Assembly: GCA_024663395.1 (NCBI GenBank)
Contig: JANFAH010000029.1
Span: 310,001-374,000 of the forward strand
DNA: 64,000 bases
Reading direction: 5' to 3'
Source of the DNA: Pisolithus tinctorius
Taxonomy: Eukaryota; Basidiomycota; Agaricomycetes; Boletales; Pisolithaceae
Part shown: piece by piece, positions 22,399 through 33,765 of the stretch
How positions within the stretch are numbered: the first letter of the stretch is position 1
How the letters are laid out: every line of letters starts with the position of its first letter
Position numbers and translations under genes: made by a program
The notes under the pieces: generated by a model
Told to the model about the DNA's origin: nothing
The model's database searches: none
Seen by the model: only the letters and a program-made list of their open reading frames with translations

Positions 22399-24655
22399 TA
22401 TTGGCCATAGTAGTGGCATGCACCTTGTTCATACTAGAAGAACACCAGCTCCTCCTTGCCACACACTTTGGCAGCAGACCAGTCCAGTCAACTGAGGACT
22501 CATTACTGCTTCCCAAAACCATGATATGACACACATGGTGCCAAAAACAAGTGGTGTCAGCACTGTTCCTAGACATTGAAGGAGCATTTCCAAATGCAGT
22601 TACAGACCAATTACTACACAACATGCATAAAAGATGTCTTCCTATCAAGATAGTACACTTCACCAAATGACTACTAACAAACAGGCAAACAAAACTCCAC
22701 TTCAACAACTATGAATCTGAGTGGTTTGCCATCAAGAACAGCATTGGTCAAGGTGACCACTTGTCAATGGTACTATATGTGATATACAGTTCAGACTTAG
22801 TAGATGCAGCCAGGGGAAAAAAGGAACTAATGCTTGCATTTGTAGACAACACAGCATTCATCACCATTGGAAAAACATTTGATGAAACTCATGCCATGCT
22901 GTTGAACATGATGGAAAGGGAGGCCAGAGGTTATGATTGGTCCCACAAACACAACTCAAGATTTGAAATGAGCAAATTCACATTAATGGACTTCATGCTC
23001 AACAGGGCCAAACCAAAACCACTGCTAACACTAAGAGGCACCCAAATCACCACAGTACCAACTCACAAATTCCTAGGTATCATACTTGATCAAGAACTAT
23101 GATGGAAAACACAAGCAGCACAAGCCCTAGCAAAGGGTACTAAGCAAGCACTGCTCCTGAGAAGACTATCTGTGATGACATGGGCATACCTGTGAAACTA
23201 ATGTGCCAACTGTTCCAGACAGTAGTCATCCCCAAAATAATGTATGCAGCCCCAGTATGGCTCCAACCCACCTACTCTGGAAACCACATGACCAGAATCA
23301 GAGGCTCAAAAGGTATAGCAAGACACCTACTAACAATACAAAGACTAGCAGCCATAGCAGCCACAGGAGCCATGAAAACAACCCCCACCAATGCACTGTT
23401 AGTGCATGCCCACATCCCACCAGCACCAATACTCATACAGAAAACACTTTACAATGCCTCGCTCCAGCTCTCCTTGCTTCCTGGAACCCACCTGCTCTAT
23501 GCTATCATCACCAAAATCAGTAAAACAAACATTAAACAGCACAGATCATCCATTCACCAACTCTTACATGACCTAAATGTCAACCCACAACTCACAGAGA
23601 CAATCCACCCATGTCCAACCTCACCCTATGCCCCTATCTCACACACCACTGCCATAGCTCCAAACAAGAAAGAGGCAATCAAGGAGCTAGTGGAACTTAA
23701 AGACTGCACACTAATTTTCACAGATGGATCAAGCACAGAAGATGGGGTGGGAGCAGCTGCAGTCCTCTACATGGACTATCAACATGTCACTATGCTGAGA
23801 TACCACCTGGGAACACATTGCAACATATGGTCTTCAAAGCCAAGGCAGCAGCTCTGTTGCTGGCAGCTCACCTCCTCAACACCAGGCTGGAGGTTGTGTA
23901 TCTGGCAACCATATTAGTTGACAACCAAGCAGTAATAAGATCAAGTGAGTGGCCATAATTGAGACCAGGCCATTATCTACTGATGCATTCCAGGTCCACG
24001 ATCATCAAAGCCCTAAGCAAAGAACAGCTATCAAGAAAAAACATTACAATATGATGGATAGCAGGACATATGGAAGTCAAAGGCAATGAACTGGCAGACA
24101 GGGAGGCAAAGATAGTGGCAACAGGGGCAGAATCAGCTAGCCAACCAGAGGATCTACCCCTGTTACTAAGAAAACAGCTACCCCTCAGTATATCTGCCCT
24201 TAAACAGACCCACAATGTGAAACTCAAGACTCTATGGGCCAAAACCTGGAAGAACTCCCCCCAGTACAACAGAATATCTGCCATAGATCCCCAACTACTA
24301 AATGCCTTGTTCACAAAACTCACCACCTCCCTCCCCAAGAAACAAACTACCCTATACATCCAACTACACATGGGACATATCCCCCTGAACAAACATCCTC
24401 ACTGCATAGGATACAGCGACACTCCTATGTGTCTGCAGTGCAGTGAAACTAGCCAAGAAGATGTACATCACTATCTATTCCAATGCACTAGATATGTCAG
24501 AGAATGACACATGCTGCAAAGGATGCTAGGGAGGGATGCCACTTCCATGGCATACCTTCTCACTAACCCAAAAGCACAATCACACCTCCTCAAATACATA
24601 TCAACCACCAAATGGTTGCAAAACACATTCAGTGAGATCCACAAACAAACTTAAC
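22399..24655 (+). pseudogene. LINE-A ORF2, RT palm, RNase H and C-terminal knuckle
   Basis: This is the RT palm (SALFLDIEGAFPNAVTDQ, then SIGQGDHLSMVLYVIYSSDL), followed by LAFVDNTAF, where the YxDD-type pair is DN; the second Asp codon is AAC at 22,848-22,850. RNase H follows with FTDGSSTEDGVGAAAVLY, a frame break near 23,850, VDNQAVIRS and MEVKGNELADREAK. The C-terminus has CLQCSETSQEDVHHYLFQC, a zinc-knuckle-like module common in LINEs with RNase H. Stops include TGA at 23,099-23,101 and 24,505-24,507. It is dead but fully recognisable. Confidence 0.9.
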
Positions 24656-25260
24656 AAAGAATAATGCTACACACAGATAAGAAAACAAACAAAGATGGAA
24701 AACAAAGCGGTAGACACCTCAGGACCACAGGCATCCATCAACCAAGCTAGCAGAGCTACCTACACATCCTCCACCACCAAGCCTAAACCAACAATCATGT
24801 CCAAACTCCCCCCACTTGCCTGACTCACTCACACCAAGATCAGATCATACCATACTTATAAACCACACACTCCCCAGCATACTTGCACAACCAGTTCCCA
24901 TGTCCTGTAGCCACCACATCCTCGCATGCTATTTAAACAACCAAGACAGACCCACACCCCCAGACAAAGAAGAGATTGTTATGCCCTAGAAACTGGCCAG
25001 TCTATCAACTGCCAGGCCAATGTAGATAGAGCCAAAACAGTCAGTGGAAATACTAAACCTCCTTCATCACAAAGCCAGAGTGCCTAAAACAGCCAGTGGG
25101 AATGGCAGACTGATGGGGGGCCAACAGCCCTGCTATCAGGGCATTCACTTGCTGATAAGGAATGGTAGGCCACAGGGGAAAAATTAGATTGCTAAACTAC
25201 ACTAGTATAGTGCAACATAGGGTAGTAATACCCTCATGCACTTAAATTCAGAGTTAAAAA
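24656..25260. other. Non-coding stretch after LINE-A
   Basis: Probably the LINE-A 3' untranslated region and then unassigned repeat sequence. A TTGTTATGCCCTAGAAACTGG motif near 24,975 could be an LTR edge, but no partner or target duplication is visible. No gene is seen. Confidence 0.3.
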
Positions 25261-25261
25261 A

Positions 25262-25745
25262 AAAATCAGGAAGCAGCCAGACAAGTCCCTGACCTCCCTC
25301 ATCACCAGAATTGAAGATTCTATGTCTAGAATCCAAGAACTGCATCCTAAAGACACTGCTACACCCTACTCCATCAAGGACATGGACAATGAACTTGTCT
25401 GTATGGCCATGGTGTTCACTTTAGGTGCCTGTGCACCTCCTTTCCCATTTCTTTATTTGTTATAAAAAAACAAGGACATTGAGTGGGCAAATGCCAACAT
25501 ACATCTGGACCCAGAGGGAGATGATCTCCCTCAGCACAGATGGCAAGAGCTGAGGTTATCAGTGATGGAAGAACAGGAGGGAACTCTTCATAAGAGTAAC
25601 CAACTGAAAGAAAAGTGGGAGAACTGCATCCTGGAAGCTCAGGAGATGGCCTCAGCTGCAGAAAGGAACATTGAGGAACACCCAGTGTGGAGGATGATCC
25701 ATGGATATTTGAATCTGCCAAGGCCTAATGAACTTCACCAATAAT
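25262..25745 (+). pseudogene. Possible copia/gypsy gag-region fragment
   Basis: Plus frames encode DKSLTSLITRIEDSMSRIQ and YSIKDMDNELVCMAMV, reminiscent of the helical gag region of fungal copia elements. A second frame at 25,562-25,744 is rich in Glu/Lys (coiled-coil-like) and ends in YLNLPRPNELHQ. The two parts need not belong to one element. Assignment is weak. Confidence 0.35.
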
Positions 25746-25929
25746 GTACAGATACATGTCAGGTTTCCTGGACACTGTCCATAAGGGATATAAAAATGAG
25801 CCTATGCTCACTAAGATAAAGCACAGCGATCACATCATCCTCAGTTTGAGGAGAAGGATGGCCTATTATAGATGAAGAATTGTGCTGGAGAGGAGGTATT
25901 GTGTCCCCCACATGCAAAGTATAAGAATG

Positions 25930-27237
25930 ATGACATAATAGCATGGGTCATAGACCAAGTGCACAAGATTCTGGGAAACTTTGGGTCCCAGAGAACAGCA
26001 GATTACATCTGCAGGTGGTAGTGGTGGCCAAGACTTGGCAAGGAAGTCAACAGGTTCTGTAGAACCTGTCCCATGTGTCAGATGATGAAGACTGAGAATC
26101 AGAAGCCTTCAGGCCTAATGCACAGTCTACCTGTGCCAAGACAACCATGGGGGTCCATAGCTATGGACTTTGTGGGACCATTCCCACCAAGCAAAGGGTA
26201 TGACTACCTGTGGGTAGTCCTATGCCATCTGATGACTATGATACACCTGATACTGGTAAAGACAACAGTGTGAGCCTCAGAACTTGCATGGATATTCATA
26301 AAGGAAGTAGCCCACTTGCATGGACTACCAGAGACAATTGTCTGGGATAGAAACATGAAGTTCATGTCAAAGTTCTGGCATGAAATGCACAAATGTTGAG
26401 AGCAAAACTCCTAATGTCAACTGCATTCCATCCACAGACAGATGGTGCATCTGAATGAGCTATACACAATGTAGCACAGATGCTATGATTGATGGTCCAT
26501 CCAGACCAAAAGGACTGGGTGTCAAAGCTGCCAATGGTCAAGTTTGCAATAAACTCAAGCATCAACAACTCTATGGGGTTTGCCCATTCAAACTAAACTA
26601 CAGGCACATGCCTGTGATGATGCCATGGATCAATATGGGGATGATGACAATGTCCCCAGGCATTAGGATGTTCATCTGACAAGTGCTAGAGAATTTAGAA
26701 ATAGCACACAATGCCATAATCAAGAGTAGAGTGGTGCAGACTCACCATGCCAACAAGAAATGGACAGAAGGTACTCACCTTCAAGTCAGAGATCTTGTGT
26801 ACCTCTCCACAAAGAACATGACCATGCCCAAGGGACAAGCTCACAAGCTTGTACCTAAATACATAGGACTGATGAGAGTGCTGTGCCATGACAGCACAAG
26901 CAATACATACATGCTTGAACTGCTGGAGCAGTTGAAGGCAAGATGCATACACCCAACATTTCATGTTGGCTTCTGCATAAGTACAAACTCACTAATGACT
27001 TACTGTTCCCAAGGCATGATGCACACACATTCTATGACATCAGCATGGCTGACAATGACAAGTGGATAGTGGACAAGATACTTGCCCACTGTTGGTCAAA
27101 CAACAAGGTTGAATTCCTTGTAAAGTAGAATATGGGAGATTCCACATGGGAGCCAATGTCCCACTGCAAGAACCTTGAGACCTTGGACAGGTATCTTGAG
27201 CTTCAAGGTGTATGGAACATATGCCAGCTGCCTTGAA
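25930..27237 (+). pseudogene. Ty3/gypsy integrase and chromodomain (degenerate)
   Basis: This is an integrase with its zinc-binding end (CRTCPMCQMMKTENQKPSG) and the catalytic core starting AMDFVGPFPPSKGYDYLWVV (first Asp) and IVWDRNMKFMSKFW (second Asp). HPQTDGASE-like text follows after a frame change. A GPY/F-like linker (HKLVPKYIGLMRVLCHDSTS) comes next, then a C-terminal chromodomain (WIVDKILAHCWSNNKVEFLV, WEPMSHCKN). Several stops (for example after LVKTTV at 26,271) and frame changes show it is dead. It is a different lineage from the minus-strand gypsy fragment at 7.6-8.1 kb. Confidence 0.8.
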
Positions 27238-27600
27238 AGGCACAGGATACATGGGAACATGTAGTAGCCACTCAGTGGCTATGAGTAGTCATGAGCTACT
27301 AATGGAATTGAATGGACTCAAAAAAAAAGTCATATAAAATAAAAATATGAAAAAAAAAAACAAACATACAAAAGACAAAGATCAAAAGTCTAACAATAAC
27401 TGAACACTGCATTCTGTCAAAGGTAGATAGTATAATGTAGTCACCCACTGATCATTCTTCATCCAGATGCTTTTTCCTATTTGAGTATTACTTAAGTTTT
27501 TAATTATGCCTCATGCCATTCACTGTTTCTCTTCTTAACTCTTAGCTACTTACCACCACCATCCAACTCACTCACCTTATACCATTCTATAACAATGTCT
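27238..27600. other. AT-rich spacer
   Basis: It contains A-rich runs (27,320-27,360) that may be the end of the gypsy remnant. No gene is visible. Confidence 0.4.
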
Positions 27601-27604
27601 TCCC

Positions 27605-30153
27605 ATGATCACTGCTGCTCAAACTGGAGCTCTCACTACCCCCATCACTCCCCTCAGCCCTCTCCTCATCACTCATATTGAGGGTCAGCTGCATTTGATC
27701 ATGGTGAGCCCTCTGCACATCTTGATGCACAAACTGATGGTGATGGTCATCACTTGCCATCTCCAGTCAGTCAGCACAGCATGCACCTGGTCAGCAGTGG
27801 CCAGAAGCATGCTCACTCCCCCCTCTGTCACATCATCATGTGCCTTGTCTCAAGAGTGCAATGATCATCATGACAAACACCCTTGAGGGCCTTACTGGGT
27901 GTGTCACCCCCAGTTGCCATTCATCCAGCACCAGGATTTGGGGTGTGCAACATGCAATGCACAAGCACTGCATGTCTCCCAAGGCATGGCCCTCTCTGAA
28001 GCAGGTCTTATGCCTGCAATATTCAACCTTGCCAATGAGGCTGCATGCATCACCTGTTTTTCCCCCTATGATGACATGCATCATCATATTGTGTATCTTG
28101 AGGACAACTTCAATGACTGTGATGATGAAATTTGTCACTTACAGGACAAACTTGACAAACTTCATCATGCAGATCCTGCTCCCATGTCAGTTGAAGAGGA
28201 GGCATGTGATCTGGAGCATGCTCACATTGTGTCCCTCAGTGACCTTGACCACCATATCCATGACCAGCCTGGGGCTGGTCCTTCATGTCTCAGATGGCCC
28301 TCCCCACTGTGACATCTGTTTCAGGGAGGAGGGTGCAGGCAAAGCCTGCTCCTGCTGTTTCTTGAAGCTTGAGGGAGCAACAATCCTTGTCACAGCATGG
28401 ATGGCCTCACCATCCTCCTATGGAGGACATGATGATGGTCAACCATGCTCTCAACTTCCTGGATGTCACTAGTGACATCCACATGACCTTGGATGAGAGT
28501 GCACCCTCTGCTCATGTACAGGGAACAATGTTCCCTGAATTTGATGGGACTGAGTGGCCCCCATTGAGTGTTCAGTCTGGGCAAAGGCTCAGATGGTAAG
28601 AATCACATCCTCTTCATGAGGATTAATGACAATCTTTATGTCTATGAAGGCAAAAAGGTTGAAGTGTCAAGCACAACCTCAAGTTGCATGTCATCCCACC
28701 AGTCCCTGTGGGAAAGTGGCAGTATGGCTGGGCCATACATTTTGAGGGTGGCATCCTGGGCCCCATTTCCTTCTTCAATACTGCAAATGCTATCCACCAG
28801 CTCTACTTGAAAGTGTTAAAGGAGCCAGAGGAAAAGGCTCCCTGTGTCCAAAAGGTGCAGGACCTTATCACCTTCCTCAACTTGTGGAAAAGGTGTAAGT
28901 TAGGGTTGAACAAGGTCATTGACCTCACATTGAGCAAGTGGAAGCCCCTGCTTGGTCTTCCAAGAAATTGCATGAGAGGAGAGAAGCACTCAAAGGGAAG
29001 GGAAAGCAACCCATCCCCAAGCAGAGGAGGAACAAGCCTCTGCTGTGGGGATACCCCCACCCATGCCTGGACCCTCTGGAGGAGCTCCAGCATTGCTGGA
29101 GCAGATAGCAGATGCTCCTGTGGCTCCAACTCCAGTGCCTGGTGTAAGGTCAACCCCTACTCCTGCTTTCATTGACCATGTAGTGGTCCAACCACATGAG
29201 GCCCAACCAGCCTCTGAACAGCATCCTGGACTGAGCTCCCAAGCTGAGTCCTCCATGAGGACACAACCGCCTCACAAGGCAAAAGGGGCCAAACCCTCTA
29301 GTGGGAAGTCTAGGGGCATCCCCAAACTCCCCTCAAATGCTCCCTCCCTTGACAGCCCCATTGAGGTCTGGAGGAATTTCATCAACAAGGAACAGAAGCA
29401 CCCCCATTGGGACAATGACAGCAAGTCCATGCTCATGGACATGCTCCCAGGAGTGCTGGGGACATCCAGCAGGCCAGATGACCCTGAGACAGAGTCAAAT
29501 CCCCATCTCTGTGAAACATCTAAGGATTCCTCCTCTATGAGTGCCTGGTGTCAGTCCCTTTGAGCCATAGGGCTTGTAATGTCTGGATGCATGAGTTGGC
29601 TTGCCTACTTGCAGTGAGAGGATGATACTGGTCCCTTCTCAACTGGGCAGAGGTCAGCCCAGTCATGGGCACATCACATCCCTGGGACAGTGAGTTCACC
29701 ACCTCAGCCAACAGGGCTGCAATCACAGCATACCTCACTGCTAATGGAGTCAGCACATATGAAGCTGACAATGCACTGCAATGGGCCCACCAAGTGGGCC
29801 AAGAGTATGTCAACAGTATCATTGCAAATGGAGGGGAGAATAACCCTCAGGTGATGGCTAAGATCAAGCCCCTGAGGAGGGCTCTTGCTGAACCCTGCCC
29901 TCCAAGCAACATTGGACTGAGGGAGTGGTACAAGTGTCAGGCTCAAGCCATTGGTTGTGCTATCAACCAGATCCCTCCAGGTCACATGCCTTTATGGGCT
30001 GACAATCAGCTGATCATCTCTGCATTTGCCTCTGTGGCATTTATTTATTATCTTCCCCACTGCCCTCATGGGGAAGTGTCCACTACCAGGGGAAGCCCCC
30101 CTGTTAAAGATTCTGAGCCTGAGGAGGGAAAAATGACTGATGACCTGTTTTGA
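27605..30153 (+). pseudogene. Unrecognised retroelement-type protein (multi-frame)
   Basis: A series of plus frames reads as one decayed coding region. It has an N-terminal His/Asp-rich part with Cys pairs (27,899-28,312: CATCNAQ, then a coiled-coil-like stretch). A middle domain (28,684-28,900: VPVGKWQYGWAIHFEGGILG) and a Pro-rich linker (29,045-29,300) follow. The C-terminal helical domain is at 29,665-30,153 (NRAAITAYLTANGVSTYEAD, WYKCQAQAIGCAINQIPPGH), with an acidic tail ending at TGA 30,151-30,153. A candidate polypurine tract and LTR follow at 30.4 kb, so it is probably the gag-like gene of an LTR element. I cannot name the family. Confidence 0.4.
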
Positions 30154-30317
30154 GGATGAAGACAGGTTGTGAATGTGAGGGAGTGTTCCCTCTGGAGATC
30201 CAACTCTCCCTTGAGTTCAGAAGCATGGGGTTCAACACCTCTTCTTCCACATAAAATTCTGAGGTTTCACCCTTGACTATTGAAAATTGTGAGGCCCAAA
30301 CCTCACATATGTCTTCT

Positions 30318-30395
30318 GTTTTTTTTCCTTCCTTCCTTTCTTCCTTTTTCCCTTTTTCTTTGTTTCCCTTTTTTCTCTTCTTTCTCTTGCTGAGC
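30318..30395. repeat. Polypyrimidine tract
   Basis: T/C-rich low-complexity run (CCTTCCTTCCTTTCTTCC) between the coding remnant and the candidate LTR. Confidence 0.6.
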
Positions 30396-30419
30396 CTATG
30401 TTGGCTCTACTGGGGAGGG

Positions 30420-30611
30420 TGTTAGGGGCCTACCCTAAAACAGTAGTCATTATTACTGGCATGTGATACCTAGTATCACATGCCCTGCTTGTATATAAAA
30501 CATGTCTTGAAGTCTCATGTAAATTAATTCTTTTTCTACATCTTACTGTGCAAATACCATACAGTTCACTTCATGCAGGTGAGCTTGAGAAAGTCCAACT
30601 ACAACCTTACA
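30420..30611 (+). repeat. Candidate LTR (192 bp)
   Basis: After a purine-rich GGGGAGGG (30,412-30,419), the sequence TGTTAGGGGCC starts at 30,420 and a matching ..CCTTACA ends at 30,611. A TATA box (TGTATATAAAACA, about 30,490-30,502) lies inside, as expected for an LTR promoter. No second LTR copy was found in the window, so the edges are provisional. Confidence 0.4.
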
Positions 30612-31760
30612 CTCAAGCAGTGCACTGTGTGCACTGTACCCACAGTGTACAGATCTTTGCAGATTCATTTGTTCATGGACTACTGCTGCTCATGTTCTAG
30701 TAGAGCCAATGTCTGGCCCCAACCTTAATATATATGTATATTACCACAACTTGATGACTTATTCTCTGCTGATCCTTGTCCTAGTATACCAGGCTATTAT
30801 GAACTTGGGATCACAGTCCACATCAGTGCACAAATAATTCAAGCTCTTTGCCTGCTTCAGAGTGGCAGAGAAATGGACAGCATGTAGTGTATACATGCCT
30901 TCATATGCCAAATGGGGAGGGAGAGGAATCTGTCCTGGTCACTCTTCCCTTGATGTGAATACACAGATGGATCAAGTCTTTTTCAAGATGTTGGGCCAGA
31001 GTGCAGTGTGAACTTCATCATAGATCAGAAGGCAGATCTGTTTGCACTTGGCTTTAATGCCAACCTGTTCAGAAGGGTGGCAGAACTGCCATTGGACATG
31101 ATGAGGGTTTGGTTAGGTTGACAAACTGCAGGGTAGTCAGGTCTAGAGAAAGGATTATACTGTAGGTATGTAGATAAATAAGTGTTCCAATACAATGAAA
31201 GGAATGGAGCTCACCTCAGACTTCAAGTTGGTTGAAGCTGAGGTGCAGTAAGAAAAAAAAAGAATTACCAAGTGTCCGCTTTTGGATTATGTAATGCTGT
31301 GCTTGGTGAATCATGACTAAGGTAAAAGTTTTAAACTCCAACAGAGGGTTGAGCCTGCTTATCCTGGAATGTGTGATGAACCTGCTATTGAAAATGATGA
31401 GCAAGATTGTCAAGAAAGTCACCATCATGAAAAGTCTGGAAAGTCAAAAATAGAGCACATAGCCAGAAAGAATGGGTACAAATAGTCCAGAAAAATAGTA
31501 CAGATAGTCAAAATTGAAATTGAAATACTAGAGATAGTCCCAGTGACTATGCAGACTTTTTTGACTATCTGTGCCACATGAAAGGCATGGATAGACATCA
31601 GCTAATTTGCTGATGCTACAGCACATGACATGCACAAGATACCATTCAGGATGCCATTCCAGCATTTGGTGGCTGTGAGACATATCACCAAGACAGGCAT
31701 GGACAAGTTTATCAAGCATGTGGTGGACCCTTCATAAATTCCTTCAATTTAGTGCTGATA
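30612..31760. other. CpG-poor spacer without recognisable gene
   Basis: I see nothing here that I can assign. CpG is rare, as in the flanking transposon remains. Confidence 0.4.
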
Positions 31761-32060
31761 ATAACACAGCACTACTGTCATATCCATGACTCTCAGACTC
31801 AGACTCAGTCCAGTCCAGACCCCTAGCCCCTAACTCCAGTCAACTCCAGTCCTGGTCCAGCCTAGAAAACCCAGTCCTGGCCACTAGATAACTCAACTCT
31901 GGCCTGCATAACTCAAGTCCAGTGTTTTACCCCTATCTCCAGTCCATTTCGGCCTCCTGGCCTTGTGCTGCTCCACCCTGGTCCTCCCAGGTCTATGTCT
32001 GGGTCACCAGACATAACTCTGGTCTGTTTCCCTTTGTTTGTACTATATTTAGTCTAGCCC
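31760..32060. repeat. CCAGTC-rich repeat, left block
   Basis: Irregular repeats of CCAGTCC, CAACTCCAGTC and CCTGGCC-type motifs. The same motif family recurs at 32,765-33,200 on the other side of the CpG-rich island. Confidence 0.6.
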
Positions 32061-32079
32061 ATTCATCTGACTTTGCTGT

Positions 32080-32600
32080 TAAGTACGAGGATTGTCCGGG
32101 TTGAGTCCGGACCGGAGACCGAGCGGGCGCGAAGCCGAGGGGTCGGGGTCAGAGGTGAAGTCGGGGATGCAGATGGTTTTGGACTGTTTGGACTTAGCGA
32201 CTGAGGATACAGCGCTATTCCCTTGCGTGGGTCTCAGTCCCGAGTCCGAGGCCGAGACGGAGTTATCAGAGGTGACTTAGTTGATTTCAGACTGAGGTCT
32301 ACAGGCCGAGTATCTACGAGTTTATATACTAGAAGTAACTATAGTACGGAGACCGGTAATGCCGGTCTCGCAAGGATTGCTAAGAGGATTGGTAAGGCAG
32401 ATATTAGTAACGTATGACTAAGGTAACGGAGACCGGGGACAGAGTGGACCGGGGACAAGACCGGGCGAGGACTTAACCGAAGTGACAGACACTGCAAAGC
32501 AGTGTCTACCGCGCTAGACCAACTGGAGATACGGGATTGGCGAGGCTGAGGCCGGACTGAGTGAGCGCGAGGCCAAGTCTGGCCAGGGTCGAGACATGGC
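32080..32600 (-). repeat. CpG-rich island with pol III A/B-box-like motifs (candidate SINE)
   Basis: Within CpG-poor surroundings this segment of about 500 bp is dense in CpG (repeats of GAGACCGG, GGACCGGGG). On minus it has TGGTCTAGCGC (32,521-32,511), resembling a tRNA A box. Some 30 bases further is CGGTTAAGTCC (32,479-32,469), resembling a B box (GGTTCGANTCC). Between them is a perfect 9-bp hairpin (AGACACTGC/GCAGTGTCT), but no canonical anticodon loop or acceptor stem forms. A tRNA-derived SINE or a pol III-like unit is possible. This rests on motif likeness only. Confidence 0.35.
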
Positions 32601-32764
32601 TATGACATTTGCTTACTGTACAAATCCTGTGTCTGACCCCAGTATGCCAGTCACCCAGACTTTAGCTATTAGCCTTGGCACAGCCACTATGGCTGTCCTC
32701 CTCTTACTAATCATCTTTCTAATAGCTTATCAACAAGTCCAGCTTCATGTTTGTTACTCTGGAC

Positions 32765-33200
32765 CGGCCTCATGTATTTAACCCCTGTACATACTTCGTA
32801 GCACCCTCAGTCAGAATATCGATTTAGTATTACCCTCAACTCTGTACTACACCCCAAGTCTACTCTATAGCTAAGGCCAAGCCTTAAGCTATCCCAGCCC
32901 CTGTCCTGGACCTCTCCCTGGCTTGCATAAGGGTACAGCACATAAGCTGAGACCAAGGGAGGTAGATCCAACCCTGCACTGGCTTCCCCCTGTGTGCACC
33001 CCAAGACTGGTCAGTTTCCCATGCTACCAGTCTTGTTCCCACACTCCCAGTCTTAAGTCCAGTCCTCCGGACTTAGCCCCTGACCTCCAGCCTTAACTCC
33101 AGTCCAACTGGACTTGGCCCCTGTCTCCTGGCCTTGACTTTGGCCACTCAGACTTGGCCCCTGTCACCTGGTCTTGAAGCCCGGTCACCTGAGGGTAAAC
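32765..33200. repeat. CCAGTC-rich repeat, right block
   Basis: Variants of CCAGTCTTAAGTCCAGTCC, GACTTAGCCCCTG and CTCCAGCCTT recur. It is related to the block left of the CpG island and is non-coding. Confidence 0.6.
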
Positions 33201-33765
33201 CCATATTTGACAACTACCAGACTGTCATGTAATGTTTGATTCCCTCCTCAGCAGAGGTAAGGAGTGGTGCTGCATCATACTCTTCATGACTTACAAATGG
33301 TCCTTTGTGGCCAGAGATGCCTTACCCAATCTTGGAATGCAACAGGCAATAAGAGTCATGCCACTATAGTCACTACACACTGACTCTGAACAATATGCCA
33401 ACCTACTGTAAAGGGGAGATGGCTCATTCATTTGCTCAACTATGTGTAATATTTGCCTGTAGATTACATTATGTCTCAACTGCCCAATCCTTTGCTGGAA
33501 AGTGAACATTAGGGTTAAGTTGTGTGAGGCAAGGCAATTCATGCAGTAGCTATGGCATGAGGCATGAGGCTTTTAAGCCACATTGACATCAGCACTGGTT
33601 CCCATAAGTAGTCATATATAGGGATGTGGTGTGGATTGGATATATTGAGGACAGATGTAAATAACAGCAGGCAAAAAAAGAAAAGAAGAAAAGAAAACTA
33701 GTGCACAGTATAGTACAGGAAAGGTATGTACATGGGGATGCAGTCATCCAGGCTACAGTTAAATG
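33201..33765. other. Spacer downstream of the NLR gene
   Basis: CpG-poor, with an A/G-rich tract near 33,675-33,700. No gene is recognised; it may include the NLR 3' untranslated region. Confidence 0.4.

Larger units (their letters stand above)
10617..24655 (+). mobile_element. Decayed Tad1-like LINE ('LINE-A'), interrupted three times
   Basis: This non-LTR retrotransposon is colinear with the young copy at 56,299-62,906 (minus). The 5' leader near 10,617 (CTCCTTGACTCCACTCCACC) aligns with the leader of the young copy. ORF1, endonuclease, RT and RNase H then follow in order. FB4 (11,475-16,409), FB5 (18,669-20,240) and FB6 (20,871-22,398) split it, each at a TA. Removing the inserts restores frame with the young copy at each junction. 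CpG is almost absent and many codons are TGA, TAG or missense through C-to-T or G-to-A changes. The 3' end is uncertain; coding similarity stops near 24,655. Confidence 0.9.

Noticed and set aside
24960..25240. An LTR beginning TGTTATGCCC near 24,975
   Set aside because: No matching end, target duplication or second copy could be identified in the window.
32461..32545. A true tRNA gene on minus
   Set aside because: A- and B-box-like motifs exist, but position 33 is not T, the T-stem does not pair and no acceptor stem forms.
32596..32781. 61-residue frame with a hydrophobic helix as a membrane protein
   Set aside because: It is isolated, sits between satellite blocks, and has no supporting gene structure.
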